A model generated the notes under the pieces. It did not search any database, was not told where the DNA came from, and saw only the letters and a program-made list of their open reading frames with translations. From contig CAKQIZ010000083.1 of NCBI GenBank assembly GCA_934247125.1, positions 1 through 7,778 of the forward strand: 7,778 bases of DNA. The letters are read 5' to 3'. Numbering within the stretch: the first letter of the stretch is position 1; the number at the start of each line of letters is the position of its first letter. A program made the translations under genes and the position numbers. Source of the DNA: an uncultured Clostridia bacterium (GTDB lineage Bacteria; Bacillota; Clostridia; Peptostreptococcales; Anaerovoracaceae). Shown here piece by piece: positions 1 to 6,163 of the stretch.

Positions 1-767
1 ATGAAAGCGTCTTTCAGCCAGGAGTCTGAAGCCAGTTCCGGTCGTATATGATATTCAGAATCAGCCGGCACTGCGTGATGCAGAGGGGCTGCTCCGGCAT
101 GAGCTGATGATGCACCATGCTGCAAAGCTTCGATCTGAGATGATCCTTCATTCTGTGGCTGATCCTCAGGATCGGATGGCTTCGCGTGTTCTGCGAAAGC
201 AGCCACCTGATGGAGCTCGGCCTCCTGCCATATCTGATTTTCATGAACATCTGCTCCGGTATCTGCGTACTGCACAGTATCTGCAGCTGCAGTTTCATCT
301 GTATGTATGACGTCAGCCGGAAGTTTCGGGTCATCAGGGATCGGAACTCCAATATCAGCCGGAGCTTCGGGAACGACCGGAGAAGGAGAAACTGAGCTGT
401 CAGCAGGCTCTGAACCGACAGGAACTTCCAAGTCGGCCGGAGCGATGTAATACGGATTGTTTTCCGGGTGTTCATCAGTGTCTGCAGGCGCTGAGTCTGC
501 AGCTTTGCGCGATGTGCCGTTCAGGAATAAGATGATGAAAGCGCATGCGGCAAAGAGTATACCGAAGCCGAAATATATCGATGATGCTGAAACTACATAC
601 TGTATTACTTTGTCTGCCGGGACGGCGGACATACCTGTATAGGTATTGACGTAGCTGAGCGAATATCTGACCATGTAAATACCGTAGATCAGAGATACTG
701 CGGAAAACAGGAAAAGTATCACGGAGATCACGATCCCGGATTTTTTCCGCTTCATTGTGTTGTTCAT
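1..767 (-). CDS. Partial two-helix membrane protein with Pro/Ala/acid-rich tail (unknown function; C-terminus beyond left edge)
   Basis: One frame stays open for 255 codons from ATG at 767-765 to the left edge, with no stop, so the 3' end is missing. A GAGGA-type ribosome binding site lies 6-8 bases upstream; Met5 is a possible alternative start. Residues 1-10 are basic, followed by a hydrophobic segment at about 11-33 and a second at about 57-82, joined by a short loop. From about 85 the protein becomes a low-complexity tail rich in Pro, Ala, Asp and Glu, with a degenerate repeat (APADLEVPV near 109-117, APADIGVPI near 135-143). By the positive-inside rule the basic N-terminus and probably the tail are cytoplasmic. 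It is divergent from the P-loop gene at 888. I do not recognise a family; a membrane anchor with a disordered or scaffold-like tail is the most that can be said. The long open frame, two good helices and the start context support a real gene. Confidence 0.72.
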   Translation of the reverse strand, partial: MNNTMKRKKSGIVISVILFLFSAVSLIYGIYMVRYSLSYVNTYTGMSAVPADKVIQYVVSASSIYFGFGILFAACAFIILFLNGTSRKAADSAPADTDEHPENNPYYIAPADLEVPVGSEPADSSVSPSPVVPEAPADIGVPIPDDPKLPADVIHTDETAAADTVQYADTGADVHENQIWQEAELHQVAAFAEHAKPSDPEDQPQNEGSSQIEALQHGASSAHAGAAPLHHAVPADSEYHIRPELASDSWLKDAF

Positions 768-819
768 AGACTGTTCCTCACTTTATGACTTTATAAAAAT
801 AAACTTCTGCACATGCCAT

Positions 820-834
820 AATGCCTCCGGCATT
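820..834. promoter_or_regulatory. Perfect short inverted repeat in the divergent intergenic region
   Basis: AATGCC-TCC-GGCATT is a perfect 6-bp inverted repeat with a 3-base spacer, lying between the divergent starts at 767 (minus) and 888 (plus). Its position would suit an operator acting on one or both divergent genes, but it is short and could be chance. No convincing -35/-10 pair is visible for either gene; TATTAT at 858-863 is the best -10-like hexamer for the plus gene and lacks a matching -35. Confidence 0.25.
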
Positions 835-887
835 CACACTCCATATATAGTCCTGCATATTATGAATGAGCGGAAAAGGAGGTTTTT

Positions 888-2063
888 ATGGACGGCAGAG
901 TAAGAAATCTGTATCCGGGAGGCAACACTCCCGATGGATTCTATTCCTATTATAACTATATATTACCACAAAGGGAAGCAGAAAAAATTTTTTGTATAAA
1001 AGGCGGTCCGGGTACAGGAAAATCAACGCTTATGAATAAAGTAGCACAGCATTTCATAAAGAAGGGTGAGGATGTTGATCTCATGTGGTGTTCTTCTGAT
1101 CCGTCTTCACTTGACGGTGTACTTATAAGAAACCGTAATGTCGCTGTCGTGGACGGCACAGCGCCGCATGTGGTCGATCCGAAAAATCCGGGAGCGATCG
1201 ACCAGATCATTAATCTGGGCGATCACTGGGACGAAGATGAATTGAAGAAGTATCGCGATGAGATCGTAGAGTGCAGCAGACACATAAGCGAGTTTTTCGG
1301 ATACGCGTACGGATATCTGAAGTGCGCACAGCAGCAGCAGATATTCATGGGAGATATGCTTGACAGGCTGATGCCGCATGACAGGATCAGAGAGCTGAAA
1401 AACCGGCTGAAACTGCATCTTGATGCGGTGACGGTGCTGAAGAGGGCCGAAGCAAAGGCAAAGCGCGACGATGCTCTGGGCAGGTACGATTACAGCGGCA
1501 GAGTGAAGAAGTTTTTTGCAGGAGCTATAACACCTGCAGGGATAAAGAGCAATATCGCTTCTATTGCAAACGGTGTGGGCAGGGTGATCATACTCGATGT
1601 ACCTGTCGGATTCCATACAGGCCGGCTGCTGAGACCGATAGCAGAACGGATACGGGACGCCGGGCTGGATATCGAGGAATACTACTGCCCGATGTTTCCG
1701 GAGGAGAGACTGGAGCATATCGTGTGTCAGAGCGCCGATATCACGATCGTTACGAGCAACGATTTCCACACGGTATGTGCTGATGACTTTGACAGCAAGG
1801 TCAGCGTCATAAAGGCCGTACCTGATAAAGATGCATGGCATGACGGGATGCCGGAGGATATTTTCGGCGATCTCAGGGGATCATCGAGAGCGCTGATGAT
1901 AAAGGCTGTGGAAATGCTGAGAAAAGCGAAGGAGCAGCATGATGTACTGGAAGAATACTATATATCAGGTATGGATTTTTCAGGCACTGATGCACTTTGC
2001 GAGAAGCTGACAGATAAAATAGAAAATGCAGTATCAGGCAAGAGTGGTAAAAATACGAACTAG
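888..2063 (+). CDS. PRK06851-like P-loop NTPase (putative nucleotide kinase/ATPase) with degenerate second P-loop
   Basis: 391 residues, starting at ATG 888 behind AAAAGGAGG (874-882). The N-terminal half matches the PRK06851 family pattern as I remember it: a PGGNTPDGF segment (10-18), Walker A GGPGTGKST (39-47), a Cys-Ser-Ser-Asp segment at 68-71, LDGV (75-78) and VVDGTAPH (87-94). The C-terminal half repeats the layout about 200 residues later: FFAGAITPAG (209-218), a P-loop position reading DVPVGFHTGR (237-246), DIEEYYCPMF (261-270) and IVTSNDFH (287-294). The protein is thus an internal tandem duplication in which only the first nucleotide site keeps Gly-Lys-Ser. Family members are annotated as hypothetical ATPases or nucleotide kinases, and the substrate is unknown. 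No signal peptide or membrane segment is seen, so it is probably cytosolic. It appears monocistronic, with no clear terminator after the TAG. Family assignment is fairly confident; biochemical role is not. Confidence 0.88.
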   Translation: MDGRVRNLYPGGNTPDGFYSYYNYILPQREAEKIFCIKGGPGTGKSTLMNKVAQHFIKKGEDVDLMWCSSDPSSLDGVLIRNRNVAVVDGTAPHVVDPKNPGAIDQIINLGDHWDEDELKKYRDEIVECSRHISEFFGYAYGYLKCAQQQQIFMGDMLDRLMPHDRIRELKNRLKLHLDAVTVLKRAEAKAKRDDALGRYDYSGRVKKFFAGAITPAGIKSNIASIANGVGRVIILDVPVGFHTGRLLRPIAERIRDAGLDIEEYYCPMFPEERLEHIVCQSADITIVTSNDFHTVCADDFDSKVSVIKAVPDKDAWHDGMPEDIFGDLRGSSRALMIKAVEMLRKAKEQHDVLEEYYISGMDFSGTDALCEKLTDKIENAVSGKSGKNTN

Positions 2064-2107
2064 GAAAAATATTACTTCATAAACCGGAAATTTTTTTCTT
2101 GATGAGC

Positions 2108-2139
2108 TTTGCTTTCGGTGAAAAAATACCGGGAGCAAG
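2108..2139 (+). other. Imperfect hairpin/dyad in the AT-rich upstream region
   Basis: TTTGCTTTCGGT (2108-2119) can pair with ACCGGGAGCAAG (2128-2139) around an 8-base A-rich loop, 12 pairs of which three are G-U. Neither strand carries a T tract directly after it, so it is not a standard terminator for the gene ending at 2063. It may be an upstream protein site (CGGT-N8-ACCG core) or incidental. Confidence 0.25.
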
Positions 2140-2140
2140 A

Positions 2141-2231
2141 AATAAAAAACGAGAAGGGTAAAAACGAAGTGATTTTTCAGCAAAGAAAATCGTTGGAATT
2201 TCAACGTTTTCGAGAAAGTGAATAAAAAACG
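2141..2231 (+). repeat. Direct repeats of AATAAAAAACG, 80 bp apart, with a related copy between
   Basis: AATAAAAAACG occurs identically at 2141-2151 and 2221-2231. TAAAAACG (2159-2166) is a shorter relative, and CGTTTT (2205-2210) is the same AAAACG core in reverse. They sit in a stretch of A/T tracts spaced roughly 10-20 bp apart, upstream of the sigma-54-like promoter. They could be activator half-sites or bending elements; AT-rich sequence also yields such repeats by chance. Confidence 0.35.
2186..2211. promoter_or_regulatory. Candidate upstream activator site (palindrome) for the NtrC-type regulator
   Basis: The core CGTTGGAATTTCAACG (2191-2206) is a near-perfect palindrome. The symmetry continues outward with GAAA (2186-2189) against TTTC (2208-2211), interrupted by one T-T position on each side. 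Its centre lies about 87 bp upstream of the predicted sigma-54 start, the usual range for enhancer-binding activators. The regulator encoded at 6164-7534 is the natural candidate to bind, but that is inference. Confidence 0.5.
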
Positions 2232-2246
2232 CAAAAATTTCTTGCG
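2230..2246. promoter_or_regulatory. Second palindromic candidate activator site next to the sigma-54 promoter
   Basis: CGCAA (2230-2234) and TTGCG (2242-2246) form an inverted repeat around AAATTTC. Like the palindrome at 2191-2206 it has CG ends and an AATTTC core, with centres about 40 bp apart. It could be a second dimer site for the same activator, allowing cooperative binding, although the arms differ (CGCAA against CGTTG). Confidence 0.35.
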
Positions 2247-2258
2247 GATCATGCCGGA

Positions 2259-2275
2259 TTGGCACGGAACTTGTT
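2259..2275 (+). promoter_or_regulatory. Sigma-54 (RpoN) -24/-12 promoter
   Basis: TTGGCACGGAACTTGTT matches the sigma-54 consensus YTGGCACGRNNNTTGCW at every defined position except the C of the -12 GC, which is T. GG at 2261-2262 and the -12 G at 2273 are 12 bases apart, the required spacing. The predicted start is near G2285-G2286. It is the only strong match I found in the window, it lies in intergenic DNA, and the window encodes a sigma-54-dependent activator downstream. All three points support function. Confidence 0.8.
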
Positions 2276-2284
2276 TAATATATA

Positions 2285-2720
2285 GGCAAATACAGTCAGG
2301 CATATGTAAATAAAATGCGACTTGAAGCATTCCTGTTAAACGGTGTGAGGACTGTATTCGTTGGGGTTGATTATGCTAGAGTATAGGCCTGTGCTGCCGC
2401 CTGCACAAGGAGCGTCAGTGGTCCTCTTCCTATGGAGGATAACAATGCATTCTCGCAAACGGCAGGCAGGCACTGCATACTATGAGCGTGATCGATGAGA
2501 GAGGCCTGCATTACAAGATGCAGAGACTGCTACTTGTGATGTATTACAGACAACAGCGACAATCGCCATGGCAATCGGTGAAGTCGTGTTTACACGGATG
2601 GCAAAGGCATCGTAGCTGTTGCATCTGCAGAGCCTTAAAGTCAAATAAGAGTCCAATTTCATCCCTTTTAATAAATTCTCGAAACGGTAAAGTGGTGATA
2701 GCCACTTTATTGTTTTTTTT
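2285..2720 (+). ncRNA. Putative structured noncoding RNA (~435 nt), sigma-54-driven, unrecognised family
   Basis: The stretch runs from the predicted sigma-54 start to an intrinsic terminator and has no convincing long reading frame. By eye it folds into separate domains. Domain 1 is a 9-bp helix AATACAGTC (2289-2297)/GACTGTATT (2350-2358) enclosing hairpin AATGC/GCATT (2314-2331). Domain 2 is a long helix 2380-2399/2460-2481 (AGTAT/ATACT, GCCTG/CAGGC, CTGCCG/CGGCAG with small internal loops) enclosing hairpin GTCCTC/GAGGAT (2421-2440). Domain 3 is GAGGC/GCCTT (2501-2505/2632-2636) enclosing hairpin CTGCAT/ATGCAG (2506-2523) and a helix CAGA+CAACAGC (2547-2557)/GCTGTTG+TCTG (2615-2627), which itself holds hairpins 2563-2581 and 2585-2596. 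A mostly unpaired linker (2637-2686) leads to the terminator. I see no motif of T-box, SAM, lysine or glycine riboswitches, RNase P, tmRNA or 6S RNA. It could be a trans-acting RNA or a long regulated leader of the permease operon. A small reading frame at 2373-2498 lies inside it. Confidence 0.6.
2687..2720 (+). terminator. Rho-independent terminator ending the structured RNA, upstream of the permease
   Basis: TAAAGTGG (2688-2695) pairs perfectly with CCACTTTA (2702-2709) around the loop TGATAG; an extra G-U pair at the base is possible. The eight-T run at 2713-2720 follows. Stem, loop and T run are all textbook. It stops transcription 56 bases before the permease start, so it either insulates the RNA from the operon or acts as an attenuator. 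Confidence 0.88.
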
Positions 2721-2734
2721 ATACAATGTATAAT
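2706..2734 (+). promoter_or_regulatory. Possible sigma-A promoter for the permease operon
   Basis: TATAAT (2729-2734) is a perfect -10 hexamer, 43 bases upstream of the permease start. The hexamer 17 bases upstream, TTTATT (2706-2711), is a poor -35 and lies inside the terminator. The -10 could give basal expression independent of the sigma-54 promoter. AT-rich sequence makes a chance match plausible. Confidence 0.4.
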
Positions 2735-2776
2735 GAATATATCGGGATTCAAGTTTAGTGACAGGTGAGATTCATT

Positions 2777-4210
2777 ATGGAAAAAAAGAGAAACCTCCTC
2801 AGCAAGGTGCTGGGAAGAACAGATATAATAGCTATAGGATTCGGCACGATGGTAGGCTGGAGCTGGGTGATGATGGGGCCGATATGGGTGAACGAAGCGG
2901 GGCTTATCGGTGCGATAGCCGCGTTCATCATAGGCGGCGCGATCATACTGACGATAGGCCTGACATATGGAGAACTTACTGCCGCGCTTCCTCTTGCAGG
3001 AGGAGAATTCGTATTCGCCTACAGGGCTATGGGCAACCGGGCGGCATGGATAGTGGGATGGATCATGTCCATGGCGTATATAGGCGTGGCGGCCTGGGAG
3101 GGGATCGCGCTTGCGACGGCGATGAACTACATGTTTCCGCTTCCTCAGGTATGTCCGCTGTGGGAGGTGGCAGGATATCAGGTGCATATGTCATGGGCGC
3201 TTGTAGGGATACTGGGAGCGGTCGTCATCACTTTCCTGAATTTTTTCGGAGTCAGGCCTGCGGTACTGTTTCAGGTGATGGCAACGGCAGCTATAATGAT
3301 ACTGGTGCTGTTCATATTTTTCGGCGGGGCAGTATTCGGGATCGTTGACAATATCGGCGATATGTTCGGCTCATATGAGGGTTTTTCATATGTCTTCCTG
3401 ATGGTGCCGGCGATGCTGATCGGATTTGACGTCATACCGCAGTCTTCTGAGGAAATGAACATAGAGCCGAAGTATATAGGCAAGATGATACTGGTCTGCA
3501 TCATCATGAGCGTAATATGGTATATCCTCCTGATAACAGGAGTTTCACTTGCGGCTCCGGTTGAGATCAGAGGCTCCGGAGTGATACCTATGGCTGACGT
3601 GGCCTCGTACATGTTCAACGGCGATATCTTTTCGGTGATAATCATAGTCGGAGGGATATTAGGCATACTTACATCCTGGAACGGATTTTTCATAGGTGCC
3701 ACGCGACTGTTGTTTTCCATGGGAAGAGCAGGGATGCTGCCGTCTGTGTTCGGCAGGCTGCATAAAAAATACAGGACACCGTACGTTGCAGTATTTCTGG
3801 TAGGGGCAGTGTGCATGGCAGCTCCGCTGCTCGGGATGAACGCCCTTGTATGGTTCATGGATACCAGCACGCTTTGCGCACTGATGTCATATATACTGGT
3901 GATAATATCGTTCGTGCTGCTGAAGAAAAACGAGCCGGAACTGCCGCGGCCGTTCAATATAAAAGGTGGAGCCAAAACAGGCATATTCATTATGCTCATA
4001 ACTACGGTATACCTGGGGCTTTACATAAAAGCAAACGTCAATCTGTCGGGTGTGAGTCCGGAATTTGTGATAACCGCCGCATGGATGCTGCTTGGGTTCG
4101 TGATGGTAAAGATCCTCAACAGAAGGAGAGATCCTGTGAGCAGGGAAGAAAGAGAACTTCTGATATTCGGGGAAAAATTCGCCAGAAAGGGAGAGCGAAA
4201 TGAAAAATAA
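2777..4210 (+). CDS. APC-superfamily amino acid/amine permease
   Basis: 477 residues, about twelve hydrophobic segments, the usual size and topology for the amino acid-polyamine-organocation superfamily (COG0531-like). The first helix carries GFGTMVGWSWV (21-31), the place of the family's substrate-binding Gly motif. GELTAALPLAGGEFVFAYRAMG (near 65-86) matches the helix 2-3 region, GFDVIPQSSEEMN (216-228) the helix 6 region, and GRAGMLPSVFGRLHKKYRTP (316-335) the loop after helix 8. The tail is basic and cytoplasmic. I chose ATG 2777 because AGGTGAG (2763-2769) sits 7 bases upstream; the in-frame GTG at 2765 lies inside that ribosome binding site. The last 11 bases overlap the sensor kinase start, so the two are translationally coupled. 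It imports or exchanges an amino acid or amine across the cytoplasmic membrane. The substrate cannot be read from sequence; the adjacent kinase may sense the same compound. Confidence 0.9.
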   Translation: MEKKRNLLSKVLGRTDIIAIGFGTMVGWSWVMMGPIWVNEAGLIGAIAAFIIGGAIILTIGLTYGELTAALPLAGGEFVFAYRAMGNRAAWIVGWIMSMAYIGVAAWEGIALATAMNYMFPLPQVCPLWEVAGYQVHMSWALVGILGAVVITFLNFFGVRPAVLFQVMATAAIMILVLFIFFGGAVFGIVDNIGDMFGSYEGFSYVFLMVPAMLIGFDVIPQSSEEMNIEPKYIGKMILVCIIMSVIWYILLITGVSLAAPVEIRGSGVIPMADVASYMFNGDIFSVIIIVGGILGILTSWNGFFIGATRLLFSMGRAGMLPSVFGRLHKKYRTPYVAVFLVGAVCMAAPLLGMNALVWFMDTSTLCALMSYILVIISFVLLKKNEPELPRPFNIKGGAKTGIFIMLITTVYLGLYIKANVNLSGVSPEFVITAAWMLLGFVMVKILNRRRDPVSREERELLIFGEKFARKGERNEK

Positions 4211-6137
4211 GATACTGCAGCCCACTTTCCTGATAATAATAATACTGTGCATAGCTGCGATCTGGATATGGGGAGTCAAGAAGAACAACATAAACATAAA
4301 TGTTCAGACCCCTTCGGAAATAAAGCTGAACAAACAGGAGCAGGCGTATATAAACAGCCATGACTGTATATACATATATGTTGATGAAAGTCTGCGCTAT
4401 CTGATGGGAGACGGTGATAACGGATTTCTGCAGGAATACGTTCAGAATGTGTTCGGTGATGCGGGGACTGATGTTATCCTGACGACTGATGAGGATACGG
4501 CAGGCTGCAGTATGGTGGCGGTGACCGATGAGATACGCGCTGATCGTGACATAAGCTACACTTCAGCGCTGTTTCAGCTTGAAGGTGTTCTTTTCCTGCG
4601 TGACGGGGCGGAATGTTCAAAAGACCCTGACGGTGTCGCTATGCAGGGACACGGCTGCAAAAATATAAAAAAAATAAAATATGACGGTAAGAAAATAGAT
4701 TTCAGCTATGAAGATACAGCTGAAGAGACGGTCGCAGCTGCAAGAGATCAGGGTGCGGATTTCATACTTGGAGATCTCAGTGCGATAAAAGCTGCGCTGG
4801 CCGGTGACAATGGCTACAGTGCACTGGATCAGACTATATATACGGAGAATGTATGCATAGTGACAGACAAGGGGGAAGCCGCGGAGTATGGCATACTGAA
4901 CAAGTGCGTGAATGCAGCCGACAGACATGTCATATCATATAAAGCGAGTCAGCGCTGGCTTGACGGAAACGGGCCTGTTTACATGAAAAACGGGAATGAA
5001 GACATCTACCTGCTGATACTTGTGATATTCACCGCAGTACTGGTCGTGTTTTTCATTTATTATCATGCTGACAAGAATATGTACGATGAGCTGAATCTGA
5101 GGATGCAGAAGCTTACAGAAAGCAAAAAAGAGCTGAAGACTACATTCAACGGTGTGAACTATTATCTGGCGGAGCTCGATCTTGAAGGCGGCATACAGGA
5201 CATAAACCGGGCATTTTACAATGCGATACAGGCTGACATCATCGGCAGGAAGATCTGGAGCGTGCTCGATCTCGATGATGAGAACCGGCAGAAGCTAGAG
5301 GCTGCTGTAAATGAGCATACGCATAAGAAGATCGATATCAATATGAGACGCAAAGTGCTGGATATCGATATCTTCCCTATAGAGAACGCATCGGGCTCGG
5401 TGGACAAGCTGCTGTTCATGGGCGAGGATGTGACCAACAAGATGATGGCAGAAAGGCAGCTGCTGCAGGACAATAAAATGATAGCGGTAGGTCAGCTGGC
5501 GGCAGGTGTCGCGCATGAAATAAGGAACCCTCTGGGTATAATAAGGAACTACTGTTATGTACTCAAGAACATGAATGACAATGCTGAGGTAAAGGATAAG
5601 GCGATAGAGCACATAGAAAAGGCAGTCGACAATTCAGGCGCGATCATCAACAACCTGCTGAATTTTTCAAGAGCATCATCAAAAGAAGGGGAGATCATAG
5701 ATATCGGGGAGCATATCAGATCACTGACGTCACTGAATCGCAACATACTGAAAAAGAAGAACATCCATCTGGATATAATTTGCAGTGAGCCTGTAAAAAC
5801 ATTCATCCAGACAGAATCTCTGGATATTATCCTGATAAATCTGATACAAAACGCCACGGACGCGATGAAAGAAAATGGCAATCTGACGATAAAAGTGTTA
5901 AAATATGATGAGACATTCGAGATCGATGTAAAGGACACAGGGACAGGTATAGAGGAGGATATCCTGCAGGATATATTCAATCCGTTCTTCACTACAAAGG
6001 GAAACAATGAAGGAAACGGACTGGGGCTTTATATCGTATATAATGAGACCGGCAAGCTCAACGGAAATATCGAGGTCCAGAGCAGAGTCGGCGAGGGTTC
6101 TGTATTCAGGCTCAATCTGCCGCTCAGGGACAGTTAA
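4200..6137 (+). CDS. Membrane sensor histidine kinase: extracytoplasmic solute-binding-like domain, PAS, HisKA, HATPase
   Basis: 645 residues. A membrane helix at about 8-25 and a second at about 268-288 bracket a ~240-residue outside domain. Its start, LNKQEQAYINSHDCIYIYVD (43-62), resembles the opening of Bvg-type periplasmic-binding (SBP_bac_3-like) sensor domains, which often bind amino acids. A short coiled coil (290-314) leads directly, without an obvious HAMP, to a PAS-like domain (about 315-415). HisKA has the phosphoacceptor His439 in VAHEIRNPLG. The ATPase domain shows the N box (NLIQNATDAM, 547-556), G1 box DTGTG (579-583), F box FNPFFTTK (593-600) and G2 box GNGLGL (605-610). All catalytic motifs are intact, in the NtrB-like style that partners NtrC regulators. 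The start uses AAAGGGAG (4186-4193) and overlaps the permease by 11 bases; the partner regulator starts 26 bases after the stop. The outside domain is divergent, so the ligand is inferred only as a small solute, perhaps the permease substrate. Confidence 0.92.
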   Translation: MKNKILQPTFLIIIILCIAAIWIWGVKKNNININVQTPSEIKLNKQEQAYINSHDCIYIYVDESLRYLMGDGDNGFLQEYVQNVFGDAGTDVILTTDEDTAGCSMVAVTDEIRADRDISYTSALFQLEGVLFLRDGAECSKDPDGVAMQGHGCKNIKKIKYDGKKIDFSYEDTAEETVAAARDQGADFILGDLSAIKAALAGDNGYSALDQTIYTENVCIVTDKGEAAEYGILNKCVNAADRHVISYKASQRWLDGNGPVYMKNGNEDIYLLILVIFTAVLVVFFIYYHADKNMYDELNLRMQKLTESKKELKTTFNGVNYYLAELDLEGGIQDINRAFYNAIQADIIGRKIWSVLDLDDENRQKLEAAVNEHTHKKIDINMRRKVLDIDIFPIENASGSVDKLLFMGEDVTNKMMAERQLLQDNKMIAVGQLAAGVAHEIRNPLGIIRNYCYVLKNMNDNAEVKDKAIEHIEKAVDNSGAIINNLLNFSRASSKEGEIIDIGEHIRSLTSLNRNILKKKNIHLDIICSEPVKTFIQTESLDIILINLIQNATDAMKENGNLTIKVLKYDETFEIDVKDTGTGIEEDILQDIFNPFFTTKGNNEGNGLGLYIVYNETGKLNGNIEVQSRVGEGSVFRLNLPLRDS

Positions 6138-6153
6138 GGAAAAGTTAAGGTAT

Positions 6154-6159
6154 GGAGGT
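6154..6159 (+). promoter_or_regulatory. Ribosome binding site that decides the response regulator start
   Basis: GGAGGT lies 4 bases upstream of ATG 6164 and overlaps the alternative in-frame ATG at 6152. The upstream ATG has only a weak AAGG almost touching it, so 6164 is the likelier start; it gives an N-terminus (MVKENLRILVVDDE) normal for a receiver domain. Confidence 0.6.
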
Positions 6160-6163
6160 CGCA

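Noticed and set aside
14..475. 153-codon minus-strand open frame in another frame of the left-edge gene
   Set aside because: It is a shadow: the minus frame starting at 767 is longer, has a ribosome binding site and two membrane helices, and runs open to the edge. The plus-strand frames at 107-642 are shadows too.
2108..2139. Terminator of the P-loop gene ending at 2063
   Set aside because: The hairpin has three G-U pairs and is followed by an A-rich sequence instead of a T run on the plus strand; the minus strand also lacks a T run after it.
2560..2577. CAATCG direct repeats (2560-2565, 2572-2577) as a repeat array or CRISPR-like element
   Set aside because: Only two six-base copies 12 bases apart, overlapping an RNA hairpin; there is no array of repeats and spacers anywhere in the window.
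2482..2733. 83-codon plus-strand open frame starting at ATG 2482
   Set aside because: It has no ribosome binding site, reads straight through the terminator hairpin and T run, and gives a composition unlike the real genes here. The region is better explained as structured RNA.
2285..2776. T-box or known amino-acid riboswitch upstream of the permease
   Set aside because: The T-box antiterminator signature (TGGNACCGCG) and the core motifs of SAM, lysine and glycine riboswitches are not visible. A covariance-model search would be needed to exclude diverged forms.
2765..2776. GTG 2765 as the permease start
   Set aside because: The GTG is inside the AGGTGAG ribosome binding site that serves ATG 2777, and has no site of its own at proper distance.
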